A DNA stretch of 64,000 bases from Devosia sp. (GTDB lineage Bacteria > Pseudomonadota > Alphaproteobacteria > Rhizobiales > Devosiaceae): contig JADJPS010000004.1 in NCBI GenBank assembly GCA_016713105.1, forward strand, positions 124,001-188,000. The letters run 5' to 3'. The translations under genes and the position numbers were made by a program. Shown piece by piece: positions 24,858 to 33,698 of the stretch (positions within the stretch are counted from its first letter, which is position 1; every line of letters begins with the position of its first letter). The notes beneath the pieces are model-generated. The model saw only the letters and a list, made by a program, of their open reading frames with translations, was not told where the DNA came from and made no database searches.

Positions 24858-25163
24858 TCAGGACTTGCGGCGACTGCGCCGCCAATTGGTCCACTTGCGT
24901 TGCGCCCAGAGCGTCAGCCGGTTCAGCGGGCCCTGCAGGAATGGCAGGTCCAGCGCCAGGAGGAACAGTCCCAGCGGCAGCATCCACACGCCCAGCACCG
25001 GCAGGAAGCTGAACACGCCGCCCAGGATCAACACGATGCCAAGTGGGATCCGCACCCACCGCGATGACGGTTGGCGCACCCAGGTCAGAAACCCCGTGGA
25101 GGCCGGCACGGCCCGCCCGATCCGATCGAACTGGCGGTGAAGGCGCGCATTTTCCTTGGACAT
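24858..25163 (-). CDS. Small membrane protein, basic C-terminus
   Basis: A 101-residue protein starting MSKENARLHRQ (ATG at 25163). Two adjacent hydrophobic stretches (IPLGIVLILGGVFSFLPVLG and WMLPLGLFLLALDLPFLQGP) form a probable membrane hairpin, followed by a Trp/Arg/Lys-rich tail (WAQRKWTNWRRSRRKS). It resembles the PGPGW-type small transmembrane proteins of proteobacteria; function unknown. Overlapping longer frames upstream have no ribosome site. Confidence 0.72.
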   Translation of the reverse strand: MSKENARLHRQFDRIGRAVPASTGFLTWVRQPSSRWVRIPLGIVLILGGVFSFLPVLGVWMLPLGLFLLALDLPFLQGPLNRLTLWAQRKWTNWRRSRRKS

Positions 25164-25377
25164 GGTCTCCTCGCACAAGCATCGCCTCAGATGTGGGTGT
25201 CGACCCATTCCAGCACAAGGGAGATACGGCTGCCTGTTTGCGACATCACGCAAAGTCCATTTTGCCCAGGTAGCGAAGCGGTCTAGTCTGCCGGTTCTTG
25301 ACGCAGGTGCGGTTTCCGCCCGGCGACTTGGCCCGCGGGATCGTGCCTGCCTCGAAACTGCTTTGAGGAGGTTTCGA

Positions 25378-26190
25378 ATGGTTGGTTTCCACGTACTCAC
25401 CGCGGGGAGCGAACGGCTCGATATTCCGCGGGTCCGCAGCCTGAGATTATCCGACCTCGGGTTCGCCCTCGTCGAGGGATGGAGGGATTTCTGGCGCCGG
25501 CCATCGCATCTCGCCTTTCTCGGGCTGCTCTATCCGCTGGTCGGCGCGGCCCTCGCCGTATGGAGTTCCGGCAACAACTCCTGGCCGCTGATCTTCCCGC
25601 TGGTCTCGGGCTTCGCGCTTGTTGGTCCTTTCCTCGCGTTGCCGATCTACGAGATGAGCCGCAGGCAGGAACGGGGGCTCGAGACCAGTTGGCTCGCTGC
25701 CTTCGGCGTGTTTCGCAGTCCTGCCTTTGCCTCGGTTGCCGCCGTCGGCGTGATGATGCTGGTCTTCTTCACCCTGTGGCTGATGACTGCTCAGTATCTC
25801 TACGAGAGCCTGTTCGGCCCCGGTTCGCCGCCCTCGCTTGCCGCCTTTTTCAATGAGGTGTTCGGTACGCCAGAGGGATTCAGTCTGATGCTGTGGGGCA
25901 ACCTCATCGGACTGGGTTTCGCAGTCGTTGTGCTCTCCACCTCCGTCGTCGCCATCCCGCTGCTGCTGGATCGCGATGTCGGCGCCGCGATCGCCGTCGC
26001 GACCTCGGTACGCCTGGTCCTGCGCAACCCTCTGGTGGTCGCCGCATGGGGCCTGATCGTTTCCGCGGTGCTCCTGCTCGGTGCCCTGCCGATGCTGATC
26101 GGCCTGTCTGTCGTGGTGCCGATGCTCGGCCACGCCACCTGGCACCTCTACCGGCGTGCGGTGGTGCCACACGCCGGGATTCAGGCTTAA
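25378..26190 (+). CDS. DUF2189 integral membrane protein
   Basis: A 270-residue inner-membrane protein with about six hydrophobic helices. The N-terminal RVRSLRLSDLGFALVEGWRD and the LPIYEMSRRQERGLETSW segment are hallmarks of DUF2189 proteins of alphaproteobacteria, whose function is unknown. The ATG at 25378 follows a perfect GAGGAGG; the in-frame extension upstream to 25156 lacks one. A branched hairpin (26234-26271) lies shortly downstream. Confidence 0.88.
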   Translation: MVGFHVLTAGSERLDIPRVRSLRLSDLGFALVEGWRDFWRRPSHLAFLGLLYPLVGAALAVWSSGNNSWPLIFPLVSGFALVGPFLALPIYEMSRRQERGLETSWLAAFGVFRSPAFASVAAVGVMMLVFFTLWLMTAQYLYESLFGPGSPPSLAAFFNEVFGTPEGFSLMLWGNLIGLGFAVVVLSTSVVAIPLLLDRDVGAAIAVATSVRLVLRNPLVVAAWGLIVSAVLLLGALPMLIGLSVVVPMLGHATWHLYRRAVVPHAGIQA

Positions 26191-26233
26191 CGTCTCGTTA
26201 GGACTCTCGGAGCAATCTGACGGCGCTTAAGTA

Positions 26234-26271
26234 GAGGGCAGGACTAAGCCACCGGCCGTGGCCCTGCCCTC
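26234..26271. terminator. Bulged hairpin downstream of the DUF2189 gene
   Basis: Outer arms GAGGGCAGG (26234-26242) and CCTGCCCTC (26263-26271) enclose a second stem GCCAC/GTGGC (26248-26252, 26258-26262) with loop CGGCC and a five-base bulge. No T-run follows, so factor-independent termination is uncertain; it may be a structured 3' end or a small RNA element. Confidence 0.45.
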
Positions 26272-26451
26272 GACCAGCCTGAGGGACTCCCCCCGACTTT
26301 CCCGCGTCGAGCGAGCAATGGCTGCCTTCGGACACGGTTCACAGCTGATCCCCGATCGCAAACCCGCCCTTAACTCCAGGCGGCGCATCTTGCTGAAGCA
26401 GGGGCACAATCGGCCCGGCTCCGCATCTGTTCTTGCGTTCTGGAGTTGTAC

Positions 26452-26952
26452 GTGTCCGTCAGGAAAGGACTGCTGCTCGCCGTCCCGTTGCTCGCCGCCG
26501 GCCTGGCCGGTTGCGGGACGCTTTCACCCTTTGCCCACCTGTCATCGCGGGATTGCCTCGCCCGCGCCATGTACTTCGAGTCCAATCGCTCGAGTGACGA
26601 AGGCATGCTGGCCGTCGGCACGGTGGTGATGAACCGCGTCGCCGACAAGGCCTACCCCAAGACCGTCTGCGGTGTCGTGGGCCAGAAGAATCAGTTCGCG
26701 CCCGGCGTGCTGGTGAAGCCCATGAAGGAGAAGGCGTCGAAGGAACGTGCCTACCGTGTCGCTGACCGGGTGCTCTCGGGCGCCCGTCACGCGACACTCA
26801 GCCGCGAGGTCAAGCACTTCCATACCGCCGGCTACAGCTTCCCCTACGACAACATGTACTATGTGCTCGAAGCGGGCGGGAACAGCTTCTACGAGAAGCG
26901 CAAGGCCGGCACCTTCAGCAATGACCCGTTCTCGATGCTGGCCTACTGGTAG
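26452..26952 (+). CDS. SleB-type cell-wall hydrolase lipoprotein
   Basis: A 166-residue lipoprotein carrying a cell-wall hydrolase domain of the SleB type, a lytic transglycosylase-like fold that cuts peptidoglycan. The GTG at 26452 is chosen: GGAG lies six bases upstream and the reading gives a signal peptide with lipobox LAGC. The catalytic Glu is in CLARAMYFESNRSSDEGMLA; VGTVVMNRVADKAYPKTVC and KNQFAPG are the usual family segments, and YSFPYDNMYYV follows. A TTG two codons earlier is less likely. The IS481-type element begins 30 bases after the stop. Confidence 0.9.
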   Translation: MSVRKGLLLAVPLLAAGLAGCGTLSPFAHLSSRDCLARAMYFESNRSSDEGMLAVGTVVMNRVADKAYPKTVCGVVGQKNQFAPGVLVKPMKEKASKERAYRVADRVLSGARHATLSREVKHFHTAGYSFPYDNMYYVLEAGGNSFYEKRKAGTFSNDPFSMLAYW

Positions 26953-26981
26953 CGCACGGAACACCCATCGCGCCGGCTGGA

Positions 26982-27981
26982 TGTCATTGCCAGCAGGTTG
27001 TTCAGTCTTTGGAATGGGCTGAGGCCAGCGATGCCGGCGTGGGGGCGGGTTGCAGTCGTTGTTCCATTCTGCTGCGGCGGTAGGATCGTTGCGTCGAGGA
27101 CTGGTAGGGTCTGGCATAGGCCCATTCGCGCAGGCATGACGGATGAAGCGCTCGGCCTTGCCGTTGGTGCGCGGGGTGGGCCGTGCGGATGTGACGGGCT
27201 CCGCCTGTTTGAGTGCAGCCGCAAAGAGCCCTTGAGCGGTAGGCCGAGCCATTGTCGGTCATCGCCCGCTCGACGGTGACCCGAGCCTGCCGAACCAACC
27301 AGGGCCCGGATTGAGGAAGGCAGTGGTGTCCACCTGGCCCTCGGATGGCAGGATCTCGGTATAGGCGAGGCGGGAGGCGTCATCGACGGCGACGGCAGGA
27401 AGTCCCAGCCATGCCCCTTGTTGGCGTGCATGCCAGGGCCGCGTGGCAGGAAGCGATGTCCGATGCCATTGATCTGCCCAGCTCTTGATATCGAGATGGA
27501 TCATCTCGCCCGGCCGCTCCGCTCATAGCGGATCACCGGCGGCTTCGGCTCGAGCAAGGCCAGGCGGTTGAGGCCAAGCCGCCGCAGCAATCCCACCGTT
27601 GAACGGGCCAGGCCAAGAGCCTGCAATGGCCGGTCCCGTCAGCCGCTGCCGGCGAAGTTGCGCGATCCGCTCGATTTGCGCCGCCGCCAGCCGGTGCGGG
27701 CAGCGCCGCGGAGCCGAGCTGCGGTCTGCCAACTGCCGGTCGCCAGTCCGATACCGCCCCAGCCAGCGATAGCCCGTCCGCATTGACACGCCGCCAGCCC
27801 TCCGCAGCCCGAGCCATGGGCCAGCCCTGATCGATCCGCTGCACCAAAAGCACTCGACCCGCAGGCGTCAGACGCGCATTCTTGTGGACGTTCATTCGAG
27901 GAGCTCCGCTGAAGGTTGGTTGGTGTCGCAACCCCAGCTTCTCAGCCCTTCCTCGAATGAACAACCTTCATAGCTTCGACA
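26982..27981. mobile_element. Decayed IS481-type insertion sequence, 1000 bp
   Basis: Both ends read TGTC from the outside and share AGGTTGTTCA at the same depth: the left end at 26982-27004 and the right end as the complement of 27958-27981 (arms of 23-24 bp with mismatches). Flanks are GCTGGA (26976-26981) and GCTAGA (27982-27987), an imperfect six-base target duplication. The inside encodes a broken IS481-type transposase on the minus strand. The right flank contains the stop codon of the exoD homologue, so the element landed exactly at that gene's end without truncating it. Confidence 0.85.
26985..27895 (-). pseudogene. IS481-family transposase remnant, multiple frameshifts
   Basis: Transposase fragments in all three minus frames follow the family order. 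MNVHKNARLTPAGRVLLVQR starts at 27895, then the helix-turn-helix SMRTGYRWLGRYRTG, ARSTVGLLRRLGLNRLALLE, IHLDIKS (first catalytic Asp region), VAVDDASRLAYTEILPSEGQ, MTDNGSAYRS (second Asp) and PRTNGKAERFI (catalytic Glu), ending LNNLLAM in the left terminus. At least five changes of frame are needed, far more per kilobase than elsewhere in the window, so this is true decay. No longer mobile by itself. Confidence 0.88.
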
Positions 27982-27982
27982 G

Positions 27983-28645
27983 CTAGAACGTGACTCCAAA
28001 GACGTTGCCGACCACGAACAGCGCGGCAAACAGCATTGCCCACAGCACGCCCCAGACGATCACGACGGCCAGGATGCCGGTGAGCAGGCCGATCAGCATC
28101 CACAGGCCGTCGCGGGCCAGCAGCCCCAGCGACATGATGCTCACCGCCAGTGCCGGCAGCATGTTGCCCAGCGGAATCGGCAGGAACAGGATGATCGACT
28201 CGATGAGGCAGGCAAAGCCCAGCAGGTAAACGAAGGGGGGCCCGCCGACGAAGCTGAGGCGCGGCTTCATCACGCTTTCGGCCCGCAACAGCCACGGCGT
28301 CACGGTGGTGACGATCTTGCCGAACTCGCGCCGCGTCAGTGACCGGTTGGTGATCAGCTTGGGGAGCCACGGCTTGAGCCCCAGCATCAGTTGCGCCGTC
28401 AGGAACAGCAGGGGCGCACCGAAGATCGTCGAAACACCCGGCGGCAGCGGCAGCGCCACCGGCACTGCGAAGATGAAGATCATGGCGCCGAGCGCCCGCT
28501 GGTTCAGGGCCGCGAGCAGGTCGCCGATCGAGACCCGGTCATCCTCGTTGCCGGCTGCGATATCGGCAAGAAGCGTCGATAGCCGGAAGTCCGGTGCTTC
28601 GCGCTTCTCGCCGCCCTGGGTCTCGTCAAGGTCAAGCTCTGTCAT
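27983..28645 (-). CDS. ExoD family exopolysaccharide-synthesis protein
   Basis: A 220-residue inner-membrane protein related to ExoD of rhizobia, which is needed for succinoglycan production and alkaline tolerance in Sinorhizobium (knowledge of the family). It has a hydrophilic N-terminus with SIGDLLAALNQRALGAMIFI, PPGVSTIFGAPLLFLTAQLM, then paired hydrophobic segments at the C-terminus. The stop codon TAG lies within the imperfect target duplication of the IS element, so the last codon may have been altered by the insertion. ATG at 28645. Confidence 0.88.
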   Translation of the reverse strand: MTELDLDETQGGEKREAPDFRLSTLLADIAAGNEDDRVSIGDLLAALNQRALGAMIFIFAVPVALPLPPGVSTIFGAPLLFLTAQLMLGLKPWLPKLITNRSLTRREFGKIVTTVTPWLLRAESVMKPRLSFVGGPPFVYLLGFACLIESIILFLPIPLGNMLPALAVSIMSLGLLARDGLWMLIGLLTGILAVVIVWGVLWAMLFAALFVVGNVFGVTF

Positions 28646-28698
28646 TGCGGGGCATCATGCCCAGCGATTCCCGGGTTAGGCAACCCATCACGTCTTCG

Positions 28699-29259
28699 TC
28701 AGAAGTCGCCGCCCATGTCGAAGCCGCCACCGTCGCCGAAATCGTCGCCGCCGAAATCGGACTCGTTGCCCGCGTCGTTCCCCTGGTCGTTCTGATCCGC
28801 CGGGCCTTGACCATCGTCGGCCGGAGCTTCCGCCGCATGTGCGCCACCGGCGCCGAACAGCGAGCCGATGGCACTGCCGAGCAGCACGCCGCCGGCCACG
28901 CCAAGCGCAGTCTGCATGGCGCCGGCAAGGAAGCCGCCGCCCATGCCGCCGCGCTGGTAGCGCGGGTCGGTGCCGTCGCCGGCGCGATCCCAGGGACCGC
29001 GGCTGCGTGGCATCTGCCGGTCGCCCCCCCGCTGCGCGGACTCGGCCTCGAGTTCCGTGATCTTGCGTTCGGCTGCCTCGAGCGCCTGCTGCTGCACCAC
29101 GATGGTCTGGGCCATGTAGTAGGCGGCATGCGGCAATCGCCGCATCTCGCTGCCAATGAGGGCCTCGGCCTCATCGTCGCGGGCTGGCGCGCGCCGCTCT
29201 GCCTCGGCGAGCCGGTCAAACAGGCCTTCAATGGCACGGCGGTCTTCGGGGGTCAGCAT
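28699..29259 (-). CDS. DUF2076 family protein
   Basis: A 186-residue protein of DUF2076, common in alphaproteobacteria, function unknown. The N-terminus is a predicted coiled coil (MLTPEDRRAIEGLFDRLAEA and QTIVVQQQALEAAERKITEL). The middle holds a Gly/Ala-rich hydrophobic stretch (GGFLAGAMQTALGVAGGVLL) with GSAIGSLFG, resembling glycine-zipper membrane segments. The tail is Asp/Gly/Phe-rich. The ATG at 29259 is used because the family begins MLTPED. Upstream of exoD-like by 53 bp on the same strand. Confidence 0.88.
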   Translation of the reverse strand: MLTPEDRRAIEGLFDRLAEAERRAPARDDEAEALIGSEMRRLPHAAYYMAQTIVVQQQALEAAERKITELEAESAQRGGDRQMPRSRGPWDRAGDGTDPRYQRGGMGGGFLAGAMQTALGVAGGVLLGSAIGSLFGAGGAHAAEAPADDGQGPADQNDQGNDAGNESDFGGDDFGDGGGFDMGGDF

Positions 29260-29425
29260 CTTCAGTCTCCAGTATCGACGAACATCCGACCAGTGACATG
29301 GGGAGCGCACCACACCCGGGCAATGGCTTTCGGGAGCTAAATCGGACTTGGGCGACACCACGCTGCCGGCCTTGACACGAGGCCGGCCTGGCCCATGCTC
29401 CGGCTTTCACTTGCGGAGCAGCAGC

Positions 29426-30082
29426 ATGGCGGACGATACGCCCCCCGACGACAGCAAGCTTACCCGAACGAAATCGCGCTGGGCCGAACTGGGCAAGTTT
29501 CTCACCGGACAGCAGTCGCGCCGCGAGGATGATCGGCTGCCGCCCGGCCAGCACCTGGTCAGGAACTGGCCGGTCCTCGACCTGGGCCAGACTCCGAACG
29601 TGCCGGGCCACGTCTGGCGCCTCGACATCGGTGGACTCGTCGCGCAGCCCCAGACGTGGAGCCTCGATGCCCTGATGCGGCAGCCCCAGGTCGGGATCCT
29701 GTCCGACATTCACTGCGTCACCAGTTGGTCACGCTACGACAACCACTGGGACGGCGTTTCCACCCACCATCTCATGGACGTCGCGGACGTGAAGGCGGAG
29801 GCACGCTTCGTGATCCTCACCGCAAACGACGGCTACACCACGAACATGGCGATCGAGGACTTTGCCTCGCCCCAGGCCCTGCTGGCCCACAGCTGGGAGG
29901 GGCAGCCGCTGACGCTCGAGCACGGTGGCCCGATACGCCTCGTGGTGCCGCACCTGTACTTCTGGAAGAGCCCAAAATGGCTCAGGCGGATCGAGTTTGC
30001 CGAACGCGACCACCTCGGCTTCTGGGAGGTGCGCGGCTATCACAACCACGCCGACCCCTGGAAGGAAGAGCGCTACAGCTGA
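29426..30082 (+). CDS. Sulfite oxidase-like molybdopterin-dependent oxidoreductase
   Basis: A 218-residue protein with the molybdopterin-binding fold of sulfite oxidases, without signal peptide or dimerisation domain. The molybdenum ligand is the Cys in SDIHCVTSWSRYDN, and W-R-L-D-I-G-G-L-V and LILTANDGYTTNMAIED fit the fold. VPHLYFWKSPKWLRRIEF and GFWEVRGYHNHADPW end the domain. Cytoplasmic stand-alone members are known, but substrate and electron partner are not. GGAG-like sequence precedes the ATG at 29426. It overlaps the convergent formyltransferase gene by ten bases. Confidence 0.88.
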   Translation: MADDTPPDDSKLTRTKSRWAELGKFLTGQQSRREDDRLPPGQHLVRNWPVLDLGQTPNVPGHVWRLDIGGLVAQPQTWSLDALMRQPQVGILSDIHCVTSWSRYDNHWDGVSTHHLMDVADVKAEARFVILTANDGYTTNMAIEDFASPQALLAHSWEGQPLTLEHGGPIRLVVPHLYFWKSPKWLRRIEFAERDHLGFWEVRGYHNHADPWKEERYS

Positions 30083-30993
30083 GGCCGGAGGAGTTCCCGC
30101 AGGCTCGCAACGCGGTCGGCCTGCCTGTCGATGCCGGTAGTGCGGGAAATCCGTACCCGAGCGTCGGCGAGATCGAGTTCCACTTCGAGCAGCCCCAGCC
30201 TCGGCGGACCGCCCGTCGGAGGGCCCAGCTCGGCCTCGAATCGCTTCAGCGACACCGGGCGGCGGCGTCCGGGAACATTGGTGAGGATGTGCCGCGTATC
30301 CCCTGCCAGTCGCAACCGCCGCCGCGCCTCCTCCAGAGAAACGCGCGGACCGATGATTGCCTCCTCGTTGACGCGGCGGTAGCTACCCGTTGCCTGCGGG
30401 CTGGCGACAATGCTGCCGTCGAGGTAACGCGGCAGCGACTCGCGGGCGAGCTGGCGGAAGGCGCGGGCGTGCCTGGCGATCCAGGCAGCATAGCGCCGTC
30501 CCGTTGCACCATAGGGAACGGCGACCTGGTCGACCACGGGCCCTTCATCAATCCCGGCGCTGAGCACGTGCAGGCTCGCACCGGCACAATCGTCGCGTTC
30601 ATCGAGGATGGTCCCGAGGAAGGGGGACGGCCCCCGGTAGTGCGGCAGCAGCGCCGGGTGGAAGTTCACCGCCCGCGCCCCGAACAGCACCAGCACCTCG
30701 GGTCGGATGATCTGCATCGTCACCGCGCTGATCAGCGTGTCGGCCCCCAGCCTGCGGATCTCTGCCTGGGCATCGGCGAGCTCGCGCATTCGCACCGCCC
30801 GCTGGCCGATGCGGTGCCGGCGCAACAGGCCGCCTACCGTCCAGCCGGGCGCCAGCAGCGACTCGAGGCTCGGCCTCGGCTTCGGTGGATAGTCGGTCCA
30901 GTAGGCTGCGACTTCATTTCCGCCCTCGAGCCAGCCGCGCAAGGCGCCGGCCGAGAGCAGCCCATTGCCACCTATGAAGAGCGCCACAGCCAA
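30073..30993 (-). CDS. Formyltransferase family protein (Fmt-like)
   Basis: A 306-residue protein with the formyltransferase domain of methionyl-tRNA formyltransferase and relatives. The hallmark block is FHPALLPHYRGPSPF, where His and the following region bind the formyl donor, and GASLHVLSAGIDEGPVV holds the catalytic Asp position. It lacks the usual Fmt C-terminal tRNA-binding domain sequence, so a sugar-nucleotide or other amine is a likelier substrate (inference). TTG at 30993 or GTG at 30987 are candidate starts; no ATG fits. It starts seven bases after the DUF1993 stop. Confidence 0.78.
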   Translation of the reverse strand: MAVALFIGGNGLLSAGALRGWLEGGNEVAAYWTDYPPKPRPSLESLLAPGWTVGGLLRRHRIGQRAVRMRELADAQAEIRRLGADTLISAVTMQIIRPEVLVLFGARAVNFHPALLPHYRGPSPFLGTILDERDDCAGASLHVLSAGIDEGPVVDQVAVPYGATGRRYAAWIARHARAFRQLARESLPRYLDGSIVASPQATGSYRRVNEEAIIGPRVSLEEARRRLRLAGDTRHILTNVPGRRRPVSLKRFEAELGPPTGGPPRLGLLEVELDLADARVRISRTTGIDRQADRVASLRELLRPQL

Positions 30994-30999
30994 GCGACG

Positions 31000-31503
31000 T
31001 CAGCCGCCGACGAAATCGCCCTTGCCGATCGGCACACCGTTGTGACGGAGGATCGCGTAGGCCATCGTGAGGTGGAAGGTGATCTGCGGAATGGCGTTCA
31101 GCGTCACATGCGGCACCGAAGGCACGCTCTGCTCCTCGCCACGCACCTTCAGCGTAACCGGCCGCTCCTCGCTGCCGGCCAGGTCGGCCTCGGTGAACGT
31201 CGCGACGTAGTCCAGCGCCGTCTTCACCCGGGCCCGCAGGTCACCCAGCGTTGTCTCGGTATCGGCCCAACTCGGCGGCGTCCGTCCGGTCAGGCGGGCC
31301 AGCACGAACTTGATGCGGTCGGTGGTCGACTGCACCTGGAAAGTCAGCGGCAGCATGTCCGGAGCCAGGCGCGAGGCGGGCAGCACCTCCGGCTTGATCT
31401 TGCGTTCGGCCGCGTTCGCCTCGGCCTTGGCGAGGATCGCGTCCAGGTTGTTCAGGTAGCGCGTGAACACCGGCGCGGTGATCGCGTACATCGATAGGCT
31501 CAT
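31000..31503 (-). CDS. DUF1993 family protein
   Basis: A 167-residue helical protein of DUF1993, found in bacteria and fungi and thought to adopt a DinB-like four-helix bundle. Typical segments are VFTRYLNNLDAILAKAEA at the start, ARLAPDMLPLTFQVQSTTDR, WADTETTLGDLRARV and the C-terminal FHLTMAYAILRHNGVPIGKGDF. No catalytic role is established. ATG at 31503. It is followed closely by the formyltransferase-like gene, suggesting a two-gene unit. Confidence 0.9.
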   Translation of the reverse strand: MSLSMYAITAPVFTRYLNNLDAILAKAEANAAERKIKPEVLPASRLAPDMLPLTFQVQSTTDRIKFVLARLTGRTPPSWADTETTLGDLRARVKTALDYVATFTEADLAGSEERPVTLKVRGEEQSVPSVPHVTLNAIPQITFHLTMAYAILRHNGVPIGKGDFVGG

Positions 31504-31551
31504 CTGTTGTCCTCGGAACTGCGGGCGCTAGGGCCCAGTGCGGTCAATAGT

Positions 31552-32070
31552 CTACCAGCTGCGGTCGACGCTGCGTTCGCGCGGATCTGGCTGCGGCAGT
31601 GCCGGCCAGGCGTAGTCTTCCGGCAGCACCACTTCGAAGTCATAGGCCGTGACCTCGATGCCGTCGATAGCCACCTCGATGCGGTGTGGTCCTGTGGGGT
31701 CGCCATCGGCGACGCACCAGCCATTGGAGATCCAGCCGTCATCGAGTTCGGGCACGAAGGTGGAGGTGGCCAGCCGCCCGTCCTCCGAGATGTCGATGCC
31801 GTCTTCGGGGTTGCTGGCCGCATCGCCCCAGTCGGAGGGCGCCGCCGGCAGAATCAGGCGCTCGAGGCCCGTCGTCGGCGTCGCCCCCTCGGCCAGCCGG
31901 ATCCACCACGTGTAGCAGGCGCCCGGCACCAGCGGTACGCGGCTACCCTCAAGTCGCTGGTCCACTCCACCGTAGGTGAACGTGGTCTCGAACACCGAAT
32001 CGATCATTTCGGCCGCGCCGGACGGCGCGGCAGCGAGCAGGCTGAGTACGGCTGCAGCAAGCGATCTCAC
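31552..32070 (-). CDS. Exported protein of unknown function
   Basis: A 172-residue secreted protein. The GTG at 32070 follows GGGGAGGGA and gives a signal peptide (RSLAAAVLSLLAAAPSGA, cleavage before AEMIDS). The mature part is acidic and probably beta-rich, with two cysteines (GACYTWW and GWCVADG). PHRIEVAIDGIEVTAYDFEV near the C-terminus suggests an immunoglobulin-like sandwich, but no family was recognised. A longer frame to 32178 lacks export signal and ribosome site. Divergent from the DUF1176-like gene. Confidence 0.75.
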   Translation of the reverse strand: MRSLAAAVLSLLAAAPSGAAEMIDSVFETTFTYGGVDQRLEGSRVPLVPGACYTWWIRLAEGATPTTGLERLILPAAPSDWGDAASNPEDGIDISEDGRLATSTFVPELDDGWISNGWCVADGDPTGPHRIEVAIDGIEVTAYDFEVVLPEDYAWPALPQPDPRERSVDRSW

Positions 32071-32201
32071 GGGTCTTCCCTCCCCTTCGCGGCCGGACCA
32101 TAGCACCGGCCGACAAGCTGCCGGAAGCGGGAAATCCTGCGCACGGTGCCTCTCGCCAATCCCCGGCGAAGCTGCCATTCTGGCGGCCGTGGTCGCGGGA
32201 G

Positions 32202-32967
32202 GTGTCGTTGAGGTTGTTCAGAATCGCTACAATATCAAGCCTCTGCGCCATCGTGGCGGCACCGGTGCTGGCGCAGTCTGCGGATGGGTCAGCGAGCGGC
32301 CCGTTTGCCGACTTCGTCCCAGCGCCCGGCTTTACCACCACCATCGAGGAAACGCCGCCGGATACCGAACTGGTCAGGCGCCTGTTCGCCCTCGGCTATG
32401 CCGCCCAGTGCCGTCACGCCATCGAGAGCGACGTGCTCGGCACCGAACCCGAGGTGTGGGACCTGACCTACCGCGACAGCTACCAGGAGGCGGACGAGCC
32501 CGACCGTACCTTCCGGCTGTACCACTTCAACTGCTATGCGGGCGCCTACAATATCGCGTCGGTGTTTCTGACCTGGGACAGCTTTACCGGGCTCGCGCTG
32601 CTGTCTCGCGCGACCCGGAGTTCGACGTTGAATATGAGAATGACGACTACGACGGCGCGAGGTGCTGGACATCGTCTATCGTGGCATGACCGCGACCAAC
32701 CGGCTGGTTAATGCCTGGTTCGATCCGGCGACGCGGACCATCGGCGCCTCGGGCAAATGGCGTGGCCTGGGGGACGCATCCGATTCCGGCAATTGGGTAC
32801 AGCGGGGCCCGGCCTTCGTCCTCGACACTTTCGATGTCGATGCAACCTATGACGAGGCGGTCAATCCGTGGCGGCTGGTGTCCGGCGGCAGGGTGCTCGA
32901 CGTTCCGGAGCACCTGCCAGAGGAGAGATTCGATGAGTCAGCAGAAGACGCTGCCGACGGGCAGTGA
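32202..32967 (+). pseudogene. DUF1176-like exported protein, two -1 frameshifts
   Basis: About 255 residues if two single bases are restored. It opens with a signal peptide (FRIATISSLCAIVAAPVLAQ) from GTG 32202 or, better spaced from GGGAGG, TTG 32208. Frame 1 runs to YNIASVFLTWDSFTG, frame 2 carries DPEFDVEYENDDYD, and frame 3 carries LDIVYRGMTATNRLVNAWFD and GKWRGLGDASDSGNW. The lost bases lie near 32605-32615 and 32651-32660. The end (FDPATRTI, K-W-R-G-L-G-D, then W and F-V-L) matches the pattern of DUF1176 proteins. Its stop overlaps the DUF1801 start by 35 bases. Confidence 0.75.
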
Positions 32968-33364
32968 CGTCGGCGCGTTCCTTGCGCAGGTCGAGGGCGC
33001 GGCGCGGCAAGCGGATTGCGCCCGTCTCGTTGCCCTGATGAGCGATGTCGCCGGGGAAGGGCCGGTGCTCTGGGGGGCCTCGATCATCGGCTTCGGCAGC
33101 TATCACTATCGCTACCCCACCGGCCACGAGGGCGATGCCGCCCTGATCGGCTTCTCGCCGCGCAAGGGCGAGTTCTCCATCTACCTGATGGGCGTCTACT
33201 TCCCCGAGAGCAAGGACAAGGCGGAGGCTCTCCTCGCCCGGCTGGGCAAGCACCGGATGGGCAAGGCCTGCCTCTACGTCAAGCGCCTGTCCGATATCGA
33301 CGAGGGCGTCCTGCGTGAGCTGATGGAGCTTTCGGTCCGCGAGGTGCGCGCCCATTACGTGTGA
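32933..33364 (+). CDS. DUF1801 domain protein
   Basis: A 143-residue protein with one DUF1801 domain, a small alpha-beta fold related to iron-chaperone-like and YdhG proteins. Markers are LVALMSDVAGEGPVLWGASI, GFGSYHYRYPTGHEGD and the C-terminal CLYVKRLSDIDEGVLRELM. GAGGAGAG precedes the ATG at 32933. Role unknown. It is the last gene before a 334-bp non-coding stretch. Confidence 0.88.
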   Translation: MSQQKTLPTGSDVGAFLAQVEGAARQADCARLVALMSDVAGEGPVLWGASIIGFGSYHYRYPTGHEGDAALIGFSPRKGEFSIYLMGVYFPESKDKAEALLARLGKHRMGKACLYVKRLSDIDEGVLRELMELSVREVRAHYV

Positions 33365-33698
33365 CGGTCGTCTACGGGTGACGGCCGTCGCCTGGGGTGC
33401 GCGGCAACGAAAGAGCCGCAGCACCGTCTCCGATGCTGCGGCTCCGAGAAGCGCTGGCCGCCATGTTGAGGGCTTGGGGCAGCGGCCGGCATCTTCTCAC
33501 TGTTCACCGGTGCATGGGTCGTTTGCAGTGGTCCAGTGAACTGCTGCTAGAGATGGGGCCACTTTGCGGCAGGAAAAGAGCCATCACCGGAAGGTGAAGT
33601 TCATGAACTGGCGGTAAGCTCGCAAGTTGCCCCGGCCCGGTGCAGCGCCTAGATATGGTCGGCACGGCGGCCCAGGGCGCCTCGCCAACGAGAACAGC
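33365..33698. other. 334-bp intergenic region before amn
   Basis: No gene is visible on either strand. It holds the strong hairpin at 33413-33444 about 50 bases after the DUF1801 stop, and the promoter region of amn towards its right end. A short near-repeat (GTGACGGTCGTC / GTGACGGCCGTC) lies just after the DUF1801 stop. Confidence 0.6.
33413..33444. terminator. Hairpin with an 11-bp perfect stem
   Basis: GAGCCGCAGCA (33413-33423) pairs with TGCTGCGGCTC (33434-33444) around a ten-base loop. Read on the minus strand it is followed by TTTCGTT, on the plus strand by CGAGAAG, so factor-independent termination would be better on the minus strand, although the upstream gene runs on the plus strand. 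Confidence 0.6.

Noticed and set aside
32202..32967. Programmed ribosomal frameshifting
   Set aside because: Two consecutive shifts in the same direction without a slippery heptamer or conserved structure; errors or decay explain it better.
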